Below are positions 29,069 through 40,575 of a DNA stretch of 64,000 nt, piece after piece. A program made the position numbers and the translations under genes. Position 1 is the first letter of the stretch. The number at the start of each line of letters is the position of its first letter. This DNA is from Marinomonas sargassi (GTDB taxonomy: Bacteria > Pseudomonadota > Gammaproteobacteria > Pseudomonadales > Marinomonadaceae), in contig NZ_JAOVZB010000006.1 in NCBI RefSeq assembly GCF_025716875.1, positions 62,001-126,000 of the forward strand, read 5' to 3'. The notes beneath the pieces are model-generated. The model did no database searches. It had not been told where the DNA came from and worked only from the letters and a program-made list of their open reading frames with translations.

Positions 29069-29799
29069 TGTTGAACTCCAAATTCATTTTGTGTCGTCGC
29101 TTGGCTAGATAAAAAAGACAATAGCGCCTCAGCGATAAGTAGGTCCTCAGGCAAAGTCAGCTTTAAGTTACTGCTTTCCCCCACTATAAGGTCAGGCTGG
29201 TAACCCGCTGCTTCCATGGCTGAGCACTCGTCTGTGATGTCTATGCCTAACTCATTGGCTTGTTGTAGTGCACACGATAGAGTCTCTAATGGAAATTTTT
29301 GGGGGGTTTGCGCTAACCAAATGTTATTTCTGTCTAAGGTTTTTTCTGCCTGTTGAGTATCAGACATTTTCCACTTTACCGTGTCTCTCGACGGCATAGC
29401 GAGAATCGCCCCCTGATCACCTTGATGCTGAATAATACGATTGAGGGCTTGTTGTGTTAGCAAAGGCCGAGCGGCATCGTGTACCAAGACATTTTGTTGT
29501 CTATCGTCGAGTTTACTTTGTAGGTATTTGAGACCATTTAAAACCGTGTCGCTGCGCTCTTTTCCGCCTTCTACAACGTGGACTTTGTCATGGGAAAAGT
29601 AGTTTGATTCTGGCCAGTAGGCATCTCCTTGACTGATACCAACTACCACACCAGCGATCTGCGGATTCTCAAGGAAAATGGCAATACTTCTATCTAGTAT
29701 GCTTTGACCAGCAAGTGTCAGATACTGTTTTGGGCAATCCGCTAACATACGTTTGCCTACACCCGCTGCTGGAATAACCGCCCACATAAGGCGACTCAT
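29065..29799 (-). CDS. ispD: 2-C-methyl-D-erythritol 4-phosphate cytidylyltransferase
   Basis: The 244-residue nucleotidyltransferase makes CDP-methylerythritol in the MEP pathway. The CTP-binding loop is [10 protein letters not shown] (about 9-18), with VHDAARPLL and the [11 protein letters not shown] block later. It is separate from IspF, not fused. It overlaps ftsB and ispF by 4 bases each. Confidence 0.96.
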   Translation of the reverse strand: MSRLMWAVIPAAGVGKRMLADCPKQYLTLAGQSILDRSIAIFLENPQIAGVVVGISQGDAYWPESNYFSHDKVHVVEGGKERSDTVLNGLKYLQSKLDDRQQNVLVHDAARPLLTQQALNRIIQHQGDQGAILAMPSRDTVKWKMSDTQQAEKTLDRNNIWLAQTPQKFPLETLSCALQQANELGIDITDECSAMEAAGYQPDLIVGESSNLKLTLPEDLLIAEALLSFLSSQATTQNEFGVQQ

Positions 29800-30074
29800 T
29801 TCTTATTCACCATACGATAGAATACTTCGCCTTCTTTGATGTATTGAAGCTCGGTACGAACATATTCTTCTACCGCATCTTCACCACCACGTAGGTCTTC
29901 AACCTGTGCTCTTAATGCCTCGTTGCGATGTTTTAAACGTAGGTTGATACGCTCTTGATAAGCAATCTGTTTATCCAATTCTTCTTGTCGTTTAATACCT
30001 TGCTCACCAAAATACAGGTGATAGGCCTGATAACCCACAGCAGAGACAAAAAAGACCAGTAACAAACGCGTCAT
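29796..30074 (-). CDS. ftsB: Cell division protein FtsB
   Basis: The 92-residue bitopic protein has a membrane segment (about 3-20), then a coiled coil (about 28-65) and the conserved tail with EYVRTELQYIKEGEVFYR. It forms the FtsQLB complex at the division site. The frame is open to 30173, but ATG 30074 has GAGGAT upstream and gives the family length. Position after eno and before ispD is the conserved gammaproteobacterial order. Confidence 0.93.
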   Translation of the reverse strand: MTRLLLVFFVSAVGYQAYHLYFGEQGIKRQEELDKQIAYQERINLRLKHRNEALRAQVEDLRGGEDAVEEYVRTELQYIKEGEVFYRMVNKK

Positions 30075-30134
30075 AGTATCCTCAATGACTAAAAATTTAT
30101 CCTTATTATTAAAGGAATTGAACCTAAAGAAAAC

Positions 30135-30165
30135 AAAAAAGGGAGAACAAAGTTCTCCCTTTTTT
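30135..30165 (-). terminator. Terminator between eno and ftsB
   Basis: GGGAGAAC pairs with GTTCTCCC around a 3-base loop (30141-30159), with six A and six T as flanks, 20 bases after the eno stop. It is strong, so ftsB and the genes below it probably also have their own promoter. Confidence 0.9.
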
Positions 30166-30179
30166 AAGTCCAAGCTAAA

Positions 30180-31514
<1,335 letters not shown>

Positions 31515-31527
31515 TTAATCGAGTGAC

Positions 31528-33168
<1,641 letters not shown>

Positions 33169-33364
33169 TTAACCCGCCTTAAGATAGAAAAAATAAAATA
33201 TGAAGGTAGCAAATAATATACCTTCAGGACGGGAGGGAATGGTAACACCACAAGCCTTTTCGCTCAATGTAAAAGACAGCAGATTTAAGCATAGAAACAT
33301 GCTCTTCAAGAAATATTGAAAATATAGATTTTCTTATGGGGAAGTGATGACAAACTCAGAAGGA

Positions 33365-33664
33365 TTAGAATAAATCCGTATTACCAATGGGCACTTCTAA
33401 ACGATTAGCAGACTCCCTTGTAGGCTGCCCAACCATTTCGTCATAAGCACTTTGTTGATGCAACACCATAGATGCCACTTCTTTGTCTTTAAACAAAGTC
33501 TGCAAGTCTTGCTTGTTATGGCTCGACAGAAGCGCCCCTTTGTCGTTTTCAACAAACAACTCTTCACCATCCACCACCACAGACAACTGATACAAGTTAG
33601 GCGCTAAGGAATGAATAATGACCTTTTCAAAAGAGGTAACCTTACCAAGATCTTTTAATCGCAT
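33365..33664 (-). CDS. Small DUF6482-like protein
   Basis: This 99-residue soluble protein starts MRLKDLGKVTSFEKVIIHSL. It has a strand-rich middle (LYQLSVVVDGEELFV) and a helical part ending in a polar tail. It resembles, from memory, the DUF6482 proteins of Oceanospirillales and Pseudomonadales; function is unknown. A GTG three codons upstream keeps the frame open, but AAAGGAAGA is better spaced for ATG 33664. It is alone, in a 640-base gap between pyrG and the next gene. Confidence 0.6.
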   Translation of the reverse strand: MRLKDLGKVTSFEKVIIHSLAPNLYQLSVVVDGEELFVENDKGALLSSHNKQDLQTLFKDKEVASMVLHQQSAYDEMVGQPTRESANRLEVPIGNTDLF

Positions 33665-33808
33665 GCTGAACACTCTTCCTTTATTAAGACCTAACCAATA
33701 CGAAACAAGAACACTTTTGGTTCAATATCGCCCAATAAAAAGCTCATAATAAAAGCCGTACAAAAGCTTCTATACTTAGTTTCCCAACAATAACAAACAG
33801 AACCCAAC

Positions 33809-34486
33809 ATGTCAGAACGTATTGATTTAAACGGCGCACTAGAACAACTAAGAACCGCCCTAAAAGCTCCAGAAAGTGGCCAACAAAACAACCCACAGCG
33901 CATACTCTTTGCCTTAACAGGTGTACCGGGCTCAGGAAAAAGCACCCTAGCAGCAGCGCTAATCAATCACTTAACAGAGCAAGAAAGGCAGCAAATAATT
34001 TGCCTACCTATGGACGGTTTTCACCTATCCAAACAGCAATTACAACTATTGTCTAACCCAGAAGAAGCCATGCAAAGACGCGGCGCCCCATGGACATTTG
34101 ATAGCCAAAGTTTTATCCGACGCACCAAACAACTAAAGCAAAGCTACCAGAAAAATACCGTACACTGGCCAAGCTTCGAGCACACCGTCGGTGACCCAAT
34201 AGAAAACGACATTCACATCGACAAAGAAATAAAAGTGATATTAATTGAAGGACTATACTTACTGCACACAGCAGACGGCTGGCAGGAAAGCAAAGACCTA
34301 TTCGACTGCCACTGGTTCCTCGACATTCCCCTAGAAATCGCCAACCAAAGACTGACCCAACGCCACATAACAGCATGGGAAATGACACAACAAGAAGCTC
34401 AAGAAAGAATAAACAAAAGCGACGGACTCAACGCCAAACTAGTACACAGCTACAGACATCAAGCGGATTATTTACTGAAAGTTTAA
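33809..34486 (+). CDS. P-loop nucleoside/sugar kinase, YggC/FrcK-like
   Basis: This 225-residue kinase is of the uridine kinase/pantothenate kinase fold. It has Walker A GVPGSGKST (about 38-46), the switch stretch LPMDGFHLS, RRGAPWTFD and VILIEGLYLL (Walker B region), followed by DIPLEIANQRLTQRH as lid. This pattern is that of YggC and of kinases beside fructose ABC transporters. The substrate is not evident and no transporter is adjacent. The ribosome site is weak. Confidence 0.75.
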   Translation: MSERIDLNGALEQLRTALKAPESGQQNNPQRILFALTGVPGSGKSTLAAALINHLTEQERQQIICLPMDGFHLSKQQLQLLSNPEEAMQRRGAPWTFDSQSFIRRTKQLKQSYQKNTVHWPSFEHTVGDPIENDIHIDKEIKVILIEGLYLLHTADGWQESKDLFDCHWFLDIPLEIANQRLTQRHITAWEMTQQEAQERINKSDGLNAKLVHSYRHQADYLLKV

Positions 34487-34585
34487 ATAATAAAGTCTGA
34501 ATGCTTTTATTAGTTTAATTTTGCTCTACTCCAAAATATTATTGTAAGATGAGTTTCTAATTCATTTTATAAAAGCAATTAAAGC

Positions 34586-35629
34586 ATGGACGATCAAGCA
34601 TCATTATCGATAAATAAAGAGTCGGAATTACCTTTATTATCGACACCTGTTCTCCCTCCACGAGCCTATATTTTCGAATTGATTATAATGTTAGGGACTT
34701 TTGGGCTTTATATTCCGATTTGGTTGGTGCTGCAAGTGAGAGACATCAAAAAACTCACTAGTGCCGTTGTTACACCTTTAGCTTGGTTTTTCGTACCACT
34801 AATTTTTATAACTCAACTTTTTGCTTTACCCCGACTAGGCCGCCATTTATCGAACTATGAAGAAAAGTTAGGGCTAAAACCTCCCAAATTTTTATACCTG
34901 CTATGGGCTGTGATTGTTACTACCATTAGCTTCTTACTTGTTTTAGCCGAAAAAATTGATGATACCCTTTTATGGCAATTGGGCATTATTCAATTGGTTT
35001 ACACCTTTCTATTCTCATTACTTGTACTTCGAATTAATCGAGTAAAACGTGCTGATTCTCGTATTAAAGCGAGAACACGCCGTAATCCATACTCTTGGTG
35101 GGAGTGGTTGTTATTACTATCTGGTGTGTTATTGATTTCTCTCAGCATTTCTGGGAGTGTCATCTCTGACGTTATTGCTAAACATGATAAAAACTCAGTC
35201 TATGTATCGTCAGAAGATCAATTTAATTTTCCAGTTCGTCTTATTACTTGGTATGAGGTTGAAACAAACGCTGAAGCCATTAAGAGCTTTGTGGGAGAAG
35301 AATCTTTTTTGACTGCAAATATATATAAATATGATAAAGGCACGACAATAAATGAAGTTGCGACATTTCGTTATTCACAACTAATGGATGTAAATAAAGA
35401 CTACCAATGTGTAGAAGAACAGTTTTTTTTACCTAACTCTTCAAGTGTAAAAATGATTCAAATATGTGAAGTAGCAAATATATTTGGAATAAATACCACG
35501 CTAAGCAGTGTGATTAAGAACGATAAAGAAATGCTAGAGATGGCAATAGAAGTAGTGGCGAGTGAGGATTCTTGGAGTATCCATTTACGCAGTGCCAAAG
35601 AAGCAATCAAGGGGTTTAACATTCAATGA
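34586..35629 (+). CDS. Hypothetical membrane protein coupled to a DUF3857 protein
   Basis: The 347-residue protein is not recognised. The N-terminal half has five or six membrane segments (about 32-52, 62-82, 101-121, 130-148 and 171-193), with a DUF4234-like start (PPRAYIFELIIMLGTFGLY). The last 150 residues are soluble, probably outside the cytoplasm, and rich in beta-type sequence with two cysteines that could form a disulfide (YQCVEEQ and IQICEV). Its stop overlaps the next start (ATGA), so the two proteins probably work together. Confidence 0.7.
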   Translation: MDDQASLSINKESELPLLSTPVLPPRAYIFELIIMLGTFGLYIPIWLVLQVRDIKKLTSAVVTPLAWFFVPLIFITQLFALPRLGRHLSNYEEKLGLKPPKFLYLLWAVIVTTISFLLVLAEKIDDTLLWQLGIIQLVYTFLFSLLVLRINRVKRADSRIKARTRRNPYSWWEWLLLLSGVLLISLSISGSVISDVIAKHDKNSVYVSSEDQFNFPVRLITWYEVETNAEAIKSFVGEESFLTANIYKYDKGTTINEVATFRYSQLMDVNKDYQCVEEQFFLPNSSSVKMIQICEVANIFGINTTLSSVIKNDKEMLEMAIEVVASEDSWSIHLRSAKEAIKGFNIQ

Positions 35630-37527
35630 AGCAGCTGATCAATCACCTTTTTCTTTTCATCACTTTTTTCATTTCCGCAACACAGGTATTTGCTAACAAC
35701 ATTCAATTTGCTTTACATGAAAGCCCACTTATTAAAATGGCTAAACAAGATCAAATCAACAATCCCCAAGGCTATGACAGCACGACTAATATTTTACGAT
35801 CTATTGACGTTAAAATTGACGGAGATTTAGTAACTACCCACATTCAACAGATTTGGTATTACCCAGACAGTAAATCGGCCGATACATATGGTACCGAGCG
35901 TATTTACTTTAACGAGATAAACGACCAAATAACTGTTTATTCAGCAGCCAGCATTAACTCCAACCACGCTGTAAACCAACTCAATATAGAGACGGTACAG
36001 TACGGGGAAGACAATAACTACAATACATTTGACGATCAAAAAGTTGCCTACCTACCCATTCCCGGTATCGTAGAAAGAAGCTATATGGTCATTGATTACC
36101 GTGTAACGACAGATTATTCAAAAATGGAAATGCCTTTTTACGACTCATTTTCAGTAGAGGGTAATTTTTTAGTTAAATCCTTTAAAGCTAATATTCAATG
36201 GAATAAACAAGACATCCAATGGCACAACACCCATACAGGCCTAACGTGCCAATCCGCAGAAAAGTCGCTGAAGTGTACAGGGAACAACATAGCTCCGCTC
36301 GATATTGACAGCTCAACATACTGGAGGGATAAAATTCGTGGGCTAAGAGTTGCGGCACATCAAGATTGGCCAGATGTTATCGATCGTATGGCAAACGCTT
36401 ACCAGCAAGCTTTTACCGAACAAACATTAATTGATGATTTATATAATGAACTCACGAAAGACTTGACCACTAAAACAGAAATCATTGATGCCTTGTTCCG
36501 ATATGTGTCAGAACAAATCAGATATGTCTCATTATCCACAGAGGGGCACGCATACACACCTCACTCAAATGACTCCGTTATTAGCAACCTATTTGGTGAC
36601 TGCAAAGATAAAACAGCACTACTCCAAGCATTACTAAAAAAAGCAGGTATTGAATCTACTCCTCACCTTGTTGCAACAAACAGAACTAATACGCAACAAC
36701 TAACAGTTCCTTCTGCGGCGTACTTTAATCACATTGTCTTATGTCTGAACTACATTGGAAAAGAGTATTGCTTAGACCCAACAGACATGAATACCCATTG
36801 GCAAACCACCTCAGATTGGATACAAAACAAAGTGGCATTGGCATTACGAGCTGATGAACGCCCTAAGCAAATTGCGCCTTCTGAATACCTCTGGCAAATG
36901 GAAGTAAATACCGACCTTACTTTCACAACAGAGGGCGGGGTGTTAGAAAAGCAAAAACGTACTTACATAGGTGAATTTGCCTCATATATGCGTAATGAGT
37001 TAAGAGGCCAAACTAAAGAAGAGCAGCACGAATGGCTAAAAGAGCAATATCAGCAAAACATAGCTGATATCGAAACGGTTAAAACAGGCATAATTTCAGG
37101 TTTTGAAGGCGACTATTCTACCTTTATGGTTGGGTCATCTTTATCGTTTGAACCCTTTTTATCAACAGACACACACCTTGTTTACACAGAACCAGATAAT
37201 TGGTTAGCCAGTGAATTGAGGATGAATAAATTAGAAAATGAATTTGACGCTTATACATTCAACGGCGTGAAATACACCAGCCACTACACCATAGATATAT
37301 CCTCTCACTGGACTCCAATAAAACCCTCACCAAGGCTGAGCTTGAGTTCCAAATTCGGCGAGCTAAAGCGAGACAGCTATATCAAAAACAATACACTCTA
37401 TATTGAAACCACTCTGACAATACCATGGCAACGTATCGAGTTATCAGATCAAGTTGATTTTAATAAATTCATAGAAGTGTTGAGAGAACTTCAGGCTATC
37501 AGGGTAGAAGCACCTTTACATACCTAA
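35626..37527 (+). CDS. Exported DUF3857/transglutaminase-like protein
   Basis: The 633-residue protein has a clear signal peptide (about 1-23). A DUF3857 domain (about 55-240) is followed by a transglutaminase-like core with the full triad: Cys about 326 in FGDCKDKTALL, His about 369 in YFNHIVL, and Asp about 384 in YCLDPTD. A DUF2569/DUF3858-like beta region follows. Such proteins are periplasmic or surface cysteine-protease-fold proteins of unknown substrate. It is translationally coupled to the upstream membrane protein. Confidence 0.85.
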   Translation: MKQLINHLFLFITFFISATQVFANNIQFALHESPLIKMAKQDQINNPQGYDSTTNILRSIDVKIDGDLVTTHIQQIWYYPDSKSADTYGTERIYFNEINDQITVYSAASINSNHAVNQLNIETVQYGEDNNYNTFDDQKVAYLPIPGIVERSYMVIDYRVTTDYSKMEMPFYDSFSVEGNFLVKSFKANIQWNKQDIQWHNTHTGLTCQSAEKSLKCTGNNIAPLDIDSSTYWRDKIRGLRVAAHQDWPDVIDRMANAYQQAFTEQTLIDDLYNELTKDLTTKTEIIDALFRYVSEQIRYVSLSTEGHAYTPHSNDSVISNLFGDCKDKTALLQALLKKAGIESTPHLVATNRTNTQQLTVPSAAYFNHIVLCLNYIGKEYCLDPTDMNTHWQTTSDWIQNKVALALRADERPKQIAPSEYLWQMEVNTDLTFTTEGGVLEKQKRTYIGEFASYMRNELRGQTKEEQHEWLKEQYQQNIADIETVKTGIISGFEGDYSTFMVGSSLSFEPFLSTDTHLVYTEPDNWLASELRMNKLENEFDAYTFNGVKYTSHYTIDISSHWTPIKPSPRLSLSSKFGELKRDSYIKNNTLYIETTLTIPWQRIELSDQVDFNKFIEVLRELQAIRVEAPLHT

Positions 37528-37604
37528 TAGCCCTAATTGCTCTTGCTGTTTTTGAGAGATACATGGGCTAATAAGCTTTTTAAAAAGTGAATAATGTCTA
37601 AAGG

Positions 37605-37648
37605 TTAATTTTACTCTGACCCGTTTTATTATTATGACCCGTTTTATT
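37605..37648 (-). repeat. Dispersed repeat GGGTCAGAGTAAAATTAA, partly duplicated
   Basis: The minus strand reads AAAACGGGTCAGAGTAAAATTAA. On the plus strand TGACCCGTTTTATT occurs twice, at 37617-37630 and 37635-37648, as an 18-base-period direct repeat. A related copy is at 38882-38900. I know this type of sequence as a common dispersed repeat in marine gammaproteobacteria, often near small transposase genes, but none is here. Confidence 0.6.
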
Positions 37649-38060
37649 AGCCGTTGTAATAATTAGCGTTTACCAATTTAAAAGTATACCGAGCTATAAG
37701 GCCATATAACCCCAATGTCGCTAGAATTATTATTGAAGTACTCAAAAGATAACCATCAGGTATAGCACCTGATAAAACAGAATAAAAAGTACTTAGGGTA
37801 CTTATTATTAGTATCGCCAAAAAGAGCCAACGGTTAGCTGCTATACGGAAAAATAACATTGCTGCTGCAATCATAGCTAAGAAGCTCACCCCAAACGCCT
37901 GAAAGAAGTAAAAAGCTCCAAAAGGCTGCTCTACACCTGCCGGTAACGCCATCATGTCAGACAAAAGCATATAAAAATTATAAATTGAAGTTAAACCACC
38001 AAACATAAACCAGATGAAAATCGCCCATACCCATTTTGGTCTTCTCTTATCCGATGTCAT
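37647..38060 (-). CDS. Hypothetical four-helix membrane protein
   Basis: The 137-residue protein is not recognised. It has a basic N-terminus (MTSDKRRPKW) and four hydrophobic segments (about 10-33, 48-70, 75-93 and 100-122). AAGGGGAG precedes ATG 38060. Its stop codon lies inside the dispersed repeat at 37605-37648. It sits at the left end of the accessory region. Confidence 0.65.
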   Translation of the reverse strand: MTSDKRRPKWVWAIFIWFMFGGLTSIYNFYMLLSDMMALPAGVEQPFGAFYFFQAFGVSFLAMIAAAMLFFRIAANRWLFLAILIISTLSTFYSVLSGAIPDGYLLSTSIIILATLGLYGLIARYTFKLVNANYYNG

Positions 38061-38165
38061 CGCACTCCCCTTTATAATTACCAGTAAGCAAGGATAATTT
38101 GCACTATTTTCACTCTAACCAAAACCATCTTTAAAAGTAGAGCCCTTTCTGAAAACCAACTTACA

Positions 38166-38825
38166 TTAGCTCTTCGACAACTCAGCCAAATGCAACGAAT
38201 TAAAGTCAGAAAGGGATTGGAGCTTTAAGTCAGACAAGTCAAATTTCTCACCTGAAAACTCAACATTCGACGGAACGATCACCGATTTCATACCAGCTCT
38301 TTGTGCAGCAATAACGCCTGATAAAGAATCTTCAAATGCAATACAACGGGATGGAGGGACTTTTAACTTTTCCGCAGTAGATAAATACACTGCAGGGTGG
38401 GGTTTACCTTCTGCCTCATGTTCTGAGGAAGAAACAGCATGGAAGTAATGGGAAATGCCAAGCTTATCTAATACAACACCAATAAGCCGCTCAGGAGCAT
38501 TGGTTGATAAACCTATTTTGAAATCCTTTTTTTGAAAAAAGTCTAATACTTCTTTAACGCCTTCCATTGGTACCCCCTTCTCATAAATAAGGGCTTCTAC
38601 TCGATCAACCACCTCATTCTCGACTTCATCAGGACTCTTCCCTGACCACGGTGATTGGTCATACCAAAACTGAGTAACCTCTCTCGTTGTCATAGCCGCT
38701 GTTTTAGCAGACAAACCATCACAAACATCCACACCAACTAAAGAAAAAACATGCTTCTCAGCTTCCTTCCAGAACGGCTCCGAATCGATCAGAGTTCCAT
38801 CCATATCAAAAATAACAGCCTGCAT
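38166..38825 (-). CDS. HAD-family sugar phosphatase, HxpB (YniC)-like
   Basis: The 219-residue HAD-superfamily phosphatase has the nucleophile motif FDMDGTLIDSEP (Asp 7 and 9), a helical cap, motif II GLSTNAPE, motif III around KPHPAVYL and motif IV IAFEDSLSGVIAAQRAGM. It matches E. coli YniC/HxpB (2-deoxyglucose-6-phosphate and other hexose phosphates) including the DSEPFWKEAE start. GGAAT precedes the ATG. The next gene upstream encodes a second HAD phosphatase of a different subfamily. Confidence 0.85.
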   Translation of the reverse strand: MQAVIFDMDGTLIDSEPFWKEAEKHVFSLVGVDVCDGLSAKTAAMTTREVTQFWYDQSPWSGKSPDEVENEVVDRVEALIYEKGVPMEGVKEVLDFFQKKDFKIGLSTNAPERLIGVVLDKLGISHYFHAVSSSEHEAEGKPHPAVYLSTAEKLKVPPSRCIAFEDSLSGVIAAQRAGMKSVIVPSNVEFSGEKFDLSDLKLQSLSDFNSLHLAELSKS

Positions 38826-38881
38826 ATTTATTCCATTTGAAAATTAGGTTTCTGTCGATACTCAGCTTAAGTAAGAAGAGA

Positions 38882-38900
38882 TAATTTTACCCTGACCCAT
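38882..38900 (-). repeat. Second copy of the GGGTCAGRGTAAAATTA repeat
   Basis: The minus strand reads ATGGGTCAGGGTAAAATTA, differing from the copy at 37605 by one internal base. It lies 22 bases past the stop of the HAD gene at 38922. Confidence 0.55.
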
Positions 38901-38921
38901 TTATGTTTGTTAGCACACTTA

Positions 38922-39578
38922 TTAGATACTAATTAACGACAATATATGGCTGGTATTTTTTAAATTATTAACAGATGACTTATGCTGCATTCGATTTCCA
39001 ACCAGCACAAAATTATAGCCAAGATCATTACATGCGTTTTTATCCCACTCAGCATCACCAAAGTATGTGACAGGAGCCTTTTCACTGACTCTTGCCTTTT
39101 TCTTTGCCATTTTCATTATTTCTATCCTTGAGTAATGATCACTAGATGAAGCAATAGTAACTCCTGAAAAATCAATCCCAGCTGATTGTAATTTTAAGAG
39201 AGCCGCTTCTCGCCAACCACCCGTAGCAATAGAAAGACTCACAGAGTCATGTTGTTTGAGTGTTTCAATTAGATCTGATGCACCTGCAACTTCTGCTGCT
39301 GGATTTTTCGCTAAATACTTTTTAGTTTTTAAAACAAAAGCTTGTTTTACTAAGTGGTGAATCTCCTCTAAACCAGAGGTTATTCCGCGTCTTTCAAGAT
39401 GTTCATTAAGAATACCCGTATCTGAAACATGCTTATAACTGCTCCAATCAGAGTCAACTTCATGGCCAAGCACTTCTGATATGGCAGAAATGAAACACTC
39501 CTCATCAAAATCGTAAGATTTAACTAGTGTTCTATCTATATCAAACATTACGTGATGCAAAACTTCCCCTTTAGGCAT
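38922..39578 (-). CDS. HAD-family hydrolase, candidate cassette gene
   Basis: The 218-residue phosphatase-like protein has the motif FDIDRTLVKS (Asp about 13 and 15), motif II SIATGGWREAA, a lysine-rich motif III (KMAKKKARVS) and motif IV TYFGDAEWDKNACNDLGYNF. It belongs to the phosphoglycolate-phosphatase-like group. The frame is open to 39617, but ATG 39578 has AAAGG upstream. It begins 31 bases after the right core site of the attC-like repeat at 39609-39725, so it may be the last cassette of the array. Substrate unknown. Confidence 0.75.
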   Translation of the reverse strand: MPKGEVLHHVMFDIDRTLVKSYDFDEECFISAISEVLGHEVDSDWSSYKHVSDTGILNEHLERRGITSGLEEIHHLVKQAFVLKTKKYLAKNPAAEVAGASDLIETLKQHDSVSLSIATGGWREAALLKLQSAGIDFSGVTIASSSDHYSRIEIMKMAKKKARVSEKAPVTYFGDAEWDKNACNDLGYNFVLVGNRMQHKSSVNNLKNTSHILSLISI

Positions 39579-39608
39579 GTAAAACCTTTTTTTATGACGA
39601 GTAAACGA

Positions 39609-39725
39609 GCCTAACAAGGCATACTATAAAACCTTAGAAACGTTGAATTAGCTAGGTTCTTAAAGTGTATGTCCTAATTATCATCGCTTACAGCACCTGT
39701 CCAGTTAAGTAAGTGTCTGTTAAGC
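39609..39725 (-). repeat. attC-like site 6
   Basis: On the minus strand the 117-base element starts with GCTTAAC (39725-39719), an exact RYYYAAC core. It contains TTAACTGGACAG, and ends with GTTAGGC (39615-39609), an exact GTTRRRY core. An inner imperfect stem pairs CATACTATAAAACC with the GGTTCTTAAAGTGTATG stretch. It begins 18 bases after one ORF stop and ends 30 bases before the next ATG. Confidence 0.6.
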
Positions 39726-39742
39726 GTTGCTATATATATTAT

Positions 39743-40018
39743 TCATACGGACATAATTACTCCGCGAATGTACATAGGCAACATAAAAAGAAACACGCTA
39801 ATTACGCCCATTAAGGATAGATAAACTTTTTCTGATAAACCTAATTCGTGACTTTCCGAAAATATCTTAATTTGCCTACAGACCCAAAAGAGCCAAATAA
39901 ACATAAAGAGGTAGATCACGACCACAACATTATTGATATGTTGCAATAGCATGATCAAAGGTATAAAAGAAAAGATAGATGCAGTAATAAGCACAAAAGC
40001 AGGCGCGATGAAATACAA
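39743..40018 (-). CDS. Hypothetical small membrane protein, candidate cassette gene
   Basis: The 91-residue protein has three hydrophobic segments (about 3-25, 29-47 and 66-88) and no recognised family. The best start is a TTG at 40018 without a clear ribosome site. The reading frame remains open upstream to a TGA, so the N-terminus is uncertain. It lies between attC-like sites 5 and 6. Confidence 0.5.
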   Translation of the reverse strand: MYFIAPAFVLITASIFSFIPLIMLLQHINNVVVVIYLFMFIWLFWVCRQIKIFSESHELGLSEKVYLSLMGVISVFLFMLPMYIRGVIMSV

Positions 40019-40077
40019 CCAAAATATTCTCTCAACGGATAAATTAAGTGGAGCTCAATCCAGATTCCCTCAGTGTA

Positions 40078-40116
40078 TATAACGCCGCTGTCGTCGTAAT
40101 TGGCGGCTTTGTTATT
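40078..40116 (-). repeat. Short attC-like site 5
   Basis: On the minus strand ATAACAAAGCCGCC and GCGGCGTTATA form a bulged hairpin. The GCCGC/GCGGC stem is followed by an unpaired AAA and then GTTAT/ATAAC. The bulged two-box structure, with TAACAA and GCGTTAT ends, resembles Vibrio-type attC sites, but at 39 bases it is shorter than usual, so it may be a deletion form. Confidence 0.45.
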
Positions 40117-40154
40117 GGTTATTTTTTTCTATTCAGCACAAAAACGAGCAACGG

Positions 40155-40181
40155 AAAAGCTGTTCAATTGACAGCTTTTTT
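40155..40181. terminator. Bidirectional terminator beside a cassette ORF
   Basis: AAAAGCTGT (40155-40163) pairs with ACAGCTTTT (40171-40179), with further TCAA/TTGA pairing in the loop and T residues beyond. It touches the stop codon of the ORF at 40180 and would end transcription from the right. Confidence 0.7.
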
Positions 40182-40503
40182 AGTTGTAATGACTACTTAT
40201 AGCTACAATCATTAATCCCCCTATTAACACATAAAAAATAGCGGCTATTTTTGATTGCTTATACTTTGACACTACTTTTTCTAGAACATCATCATTTAGC
40301 TTTTTATACGAATTAGAGGAAACCCAAATAGCAAGCTTATTAGAATAGCCAGACACTTCTGTGCTAACCATAAGGTCCAGCTCGGACAATAATAAAGGAT
40401 AGTTCTTGCCTATATAGCTTTTTAATTTGGCGACACTAAAAAAATAACGCATTAAGCCATAAAGAATCATTACAATTGATAAAAATATTAATAATGTTTC
40501 CAT
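40180..40503 (-). CDS. Hypothetical membrane-anchored protein, candidate cassette gene
   Basis: The 107-residue protein has an N-terminal membrane helix (about 2-19), a polar middle (about 25-80) and a C-terminal membrane helix (about 85-103); the family is unknown. The frame is open to 40524, inside the attC-like site. ATG 40503 is 11 bases after the right core of that site, which is typical cassette spacing, although its ribosome site is poor. Confidence 0.55.
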   Translation of the reverse strand: METLLIFLSIVMILYGLMRYFFSVAKLKSYIGKNYPLLLSELDLMVSTEVSGYSNKLAIWVSSNSYKKLNDDVLEKVVSKYKQSKIAAIFYVLIGGLMIVAISSHYN

Positions 40504-40513
40504 TTTATTTTTT

Positions 40514-40575
40514 ACAACTAGCACCCAGAGAAGAGGCGCGCCTCAGAGCCCCCTTCTTGCCTTTGCTCGTTATAT
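40514..40575 (-). repeat. attC-like site 4
   Basis: The ends of this 62-base element are complementary with one bulged base: ATAACGAGCA (minus 40574-40565) against TGCTAGTTGT (40523-40514). The interior holds AGAAG/CTTCT and the perfect palindrome GAGGCGCGCCTC (40533-40544). The TAA in the left box is the stop codon of the upstream ORF at 40570. Confidence 0.6.

Noticed and set aside
38061-38165. A further attC-like site between the HxpB-like gene and the 137-residue ORF
   Set aside because: Only a short CTCTA/TAGAG pairing was found, without core sites at the right distances.
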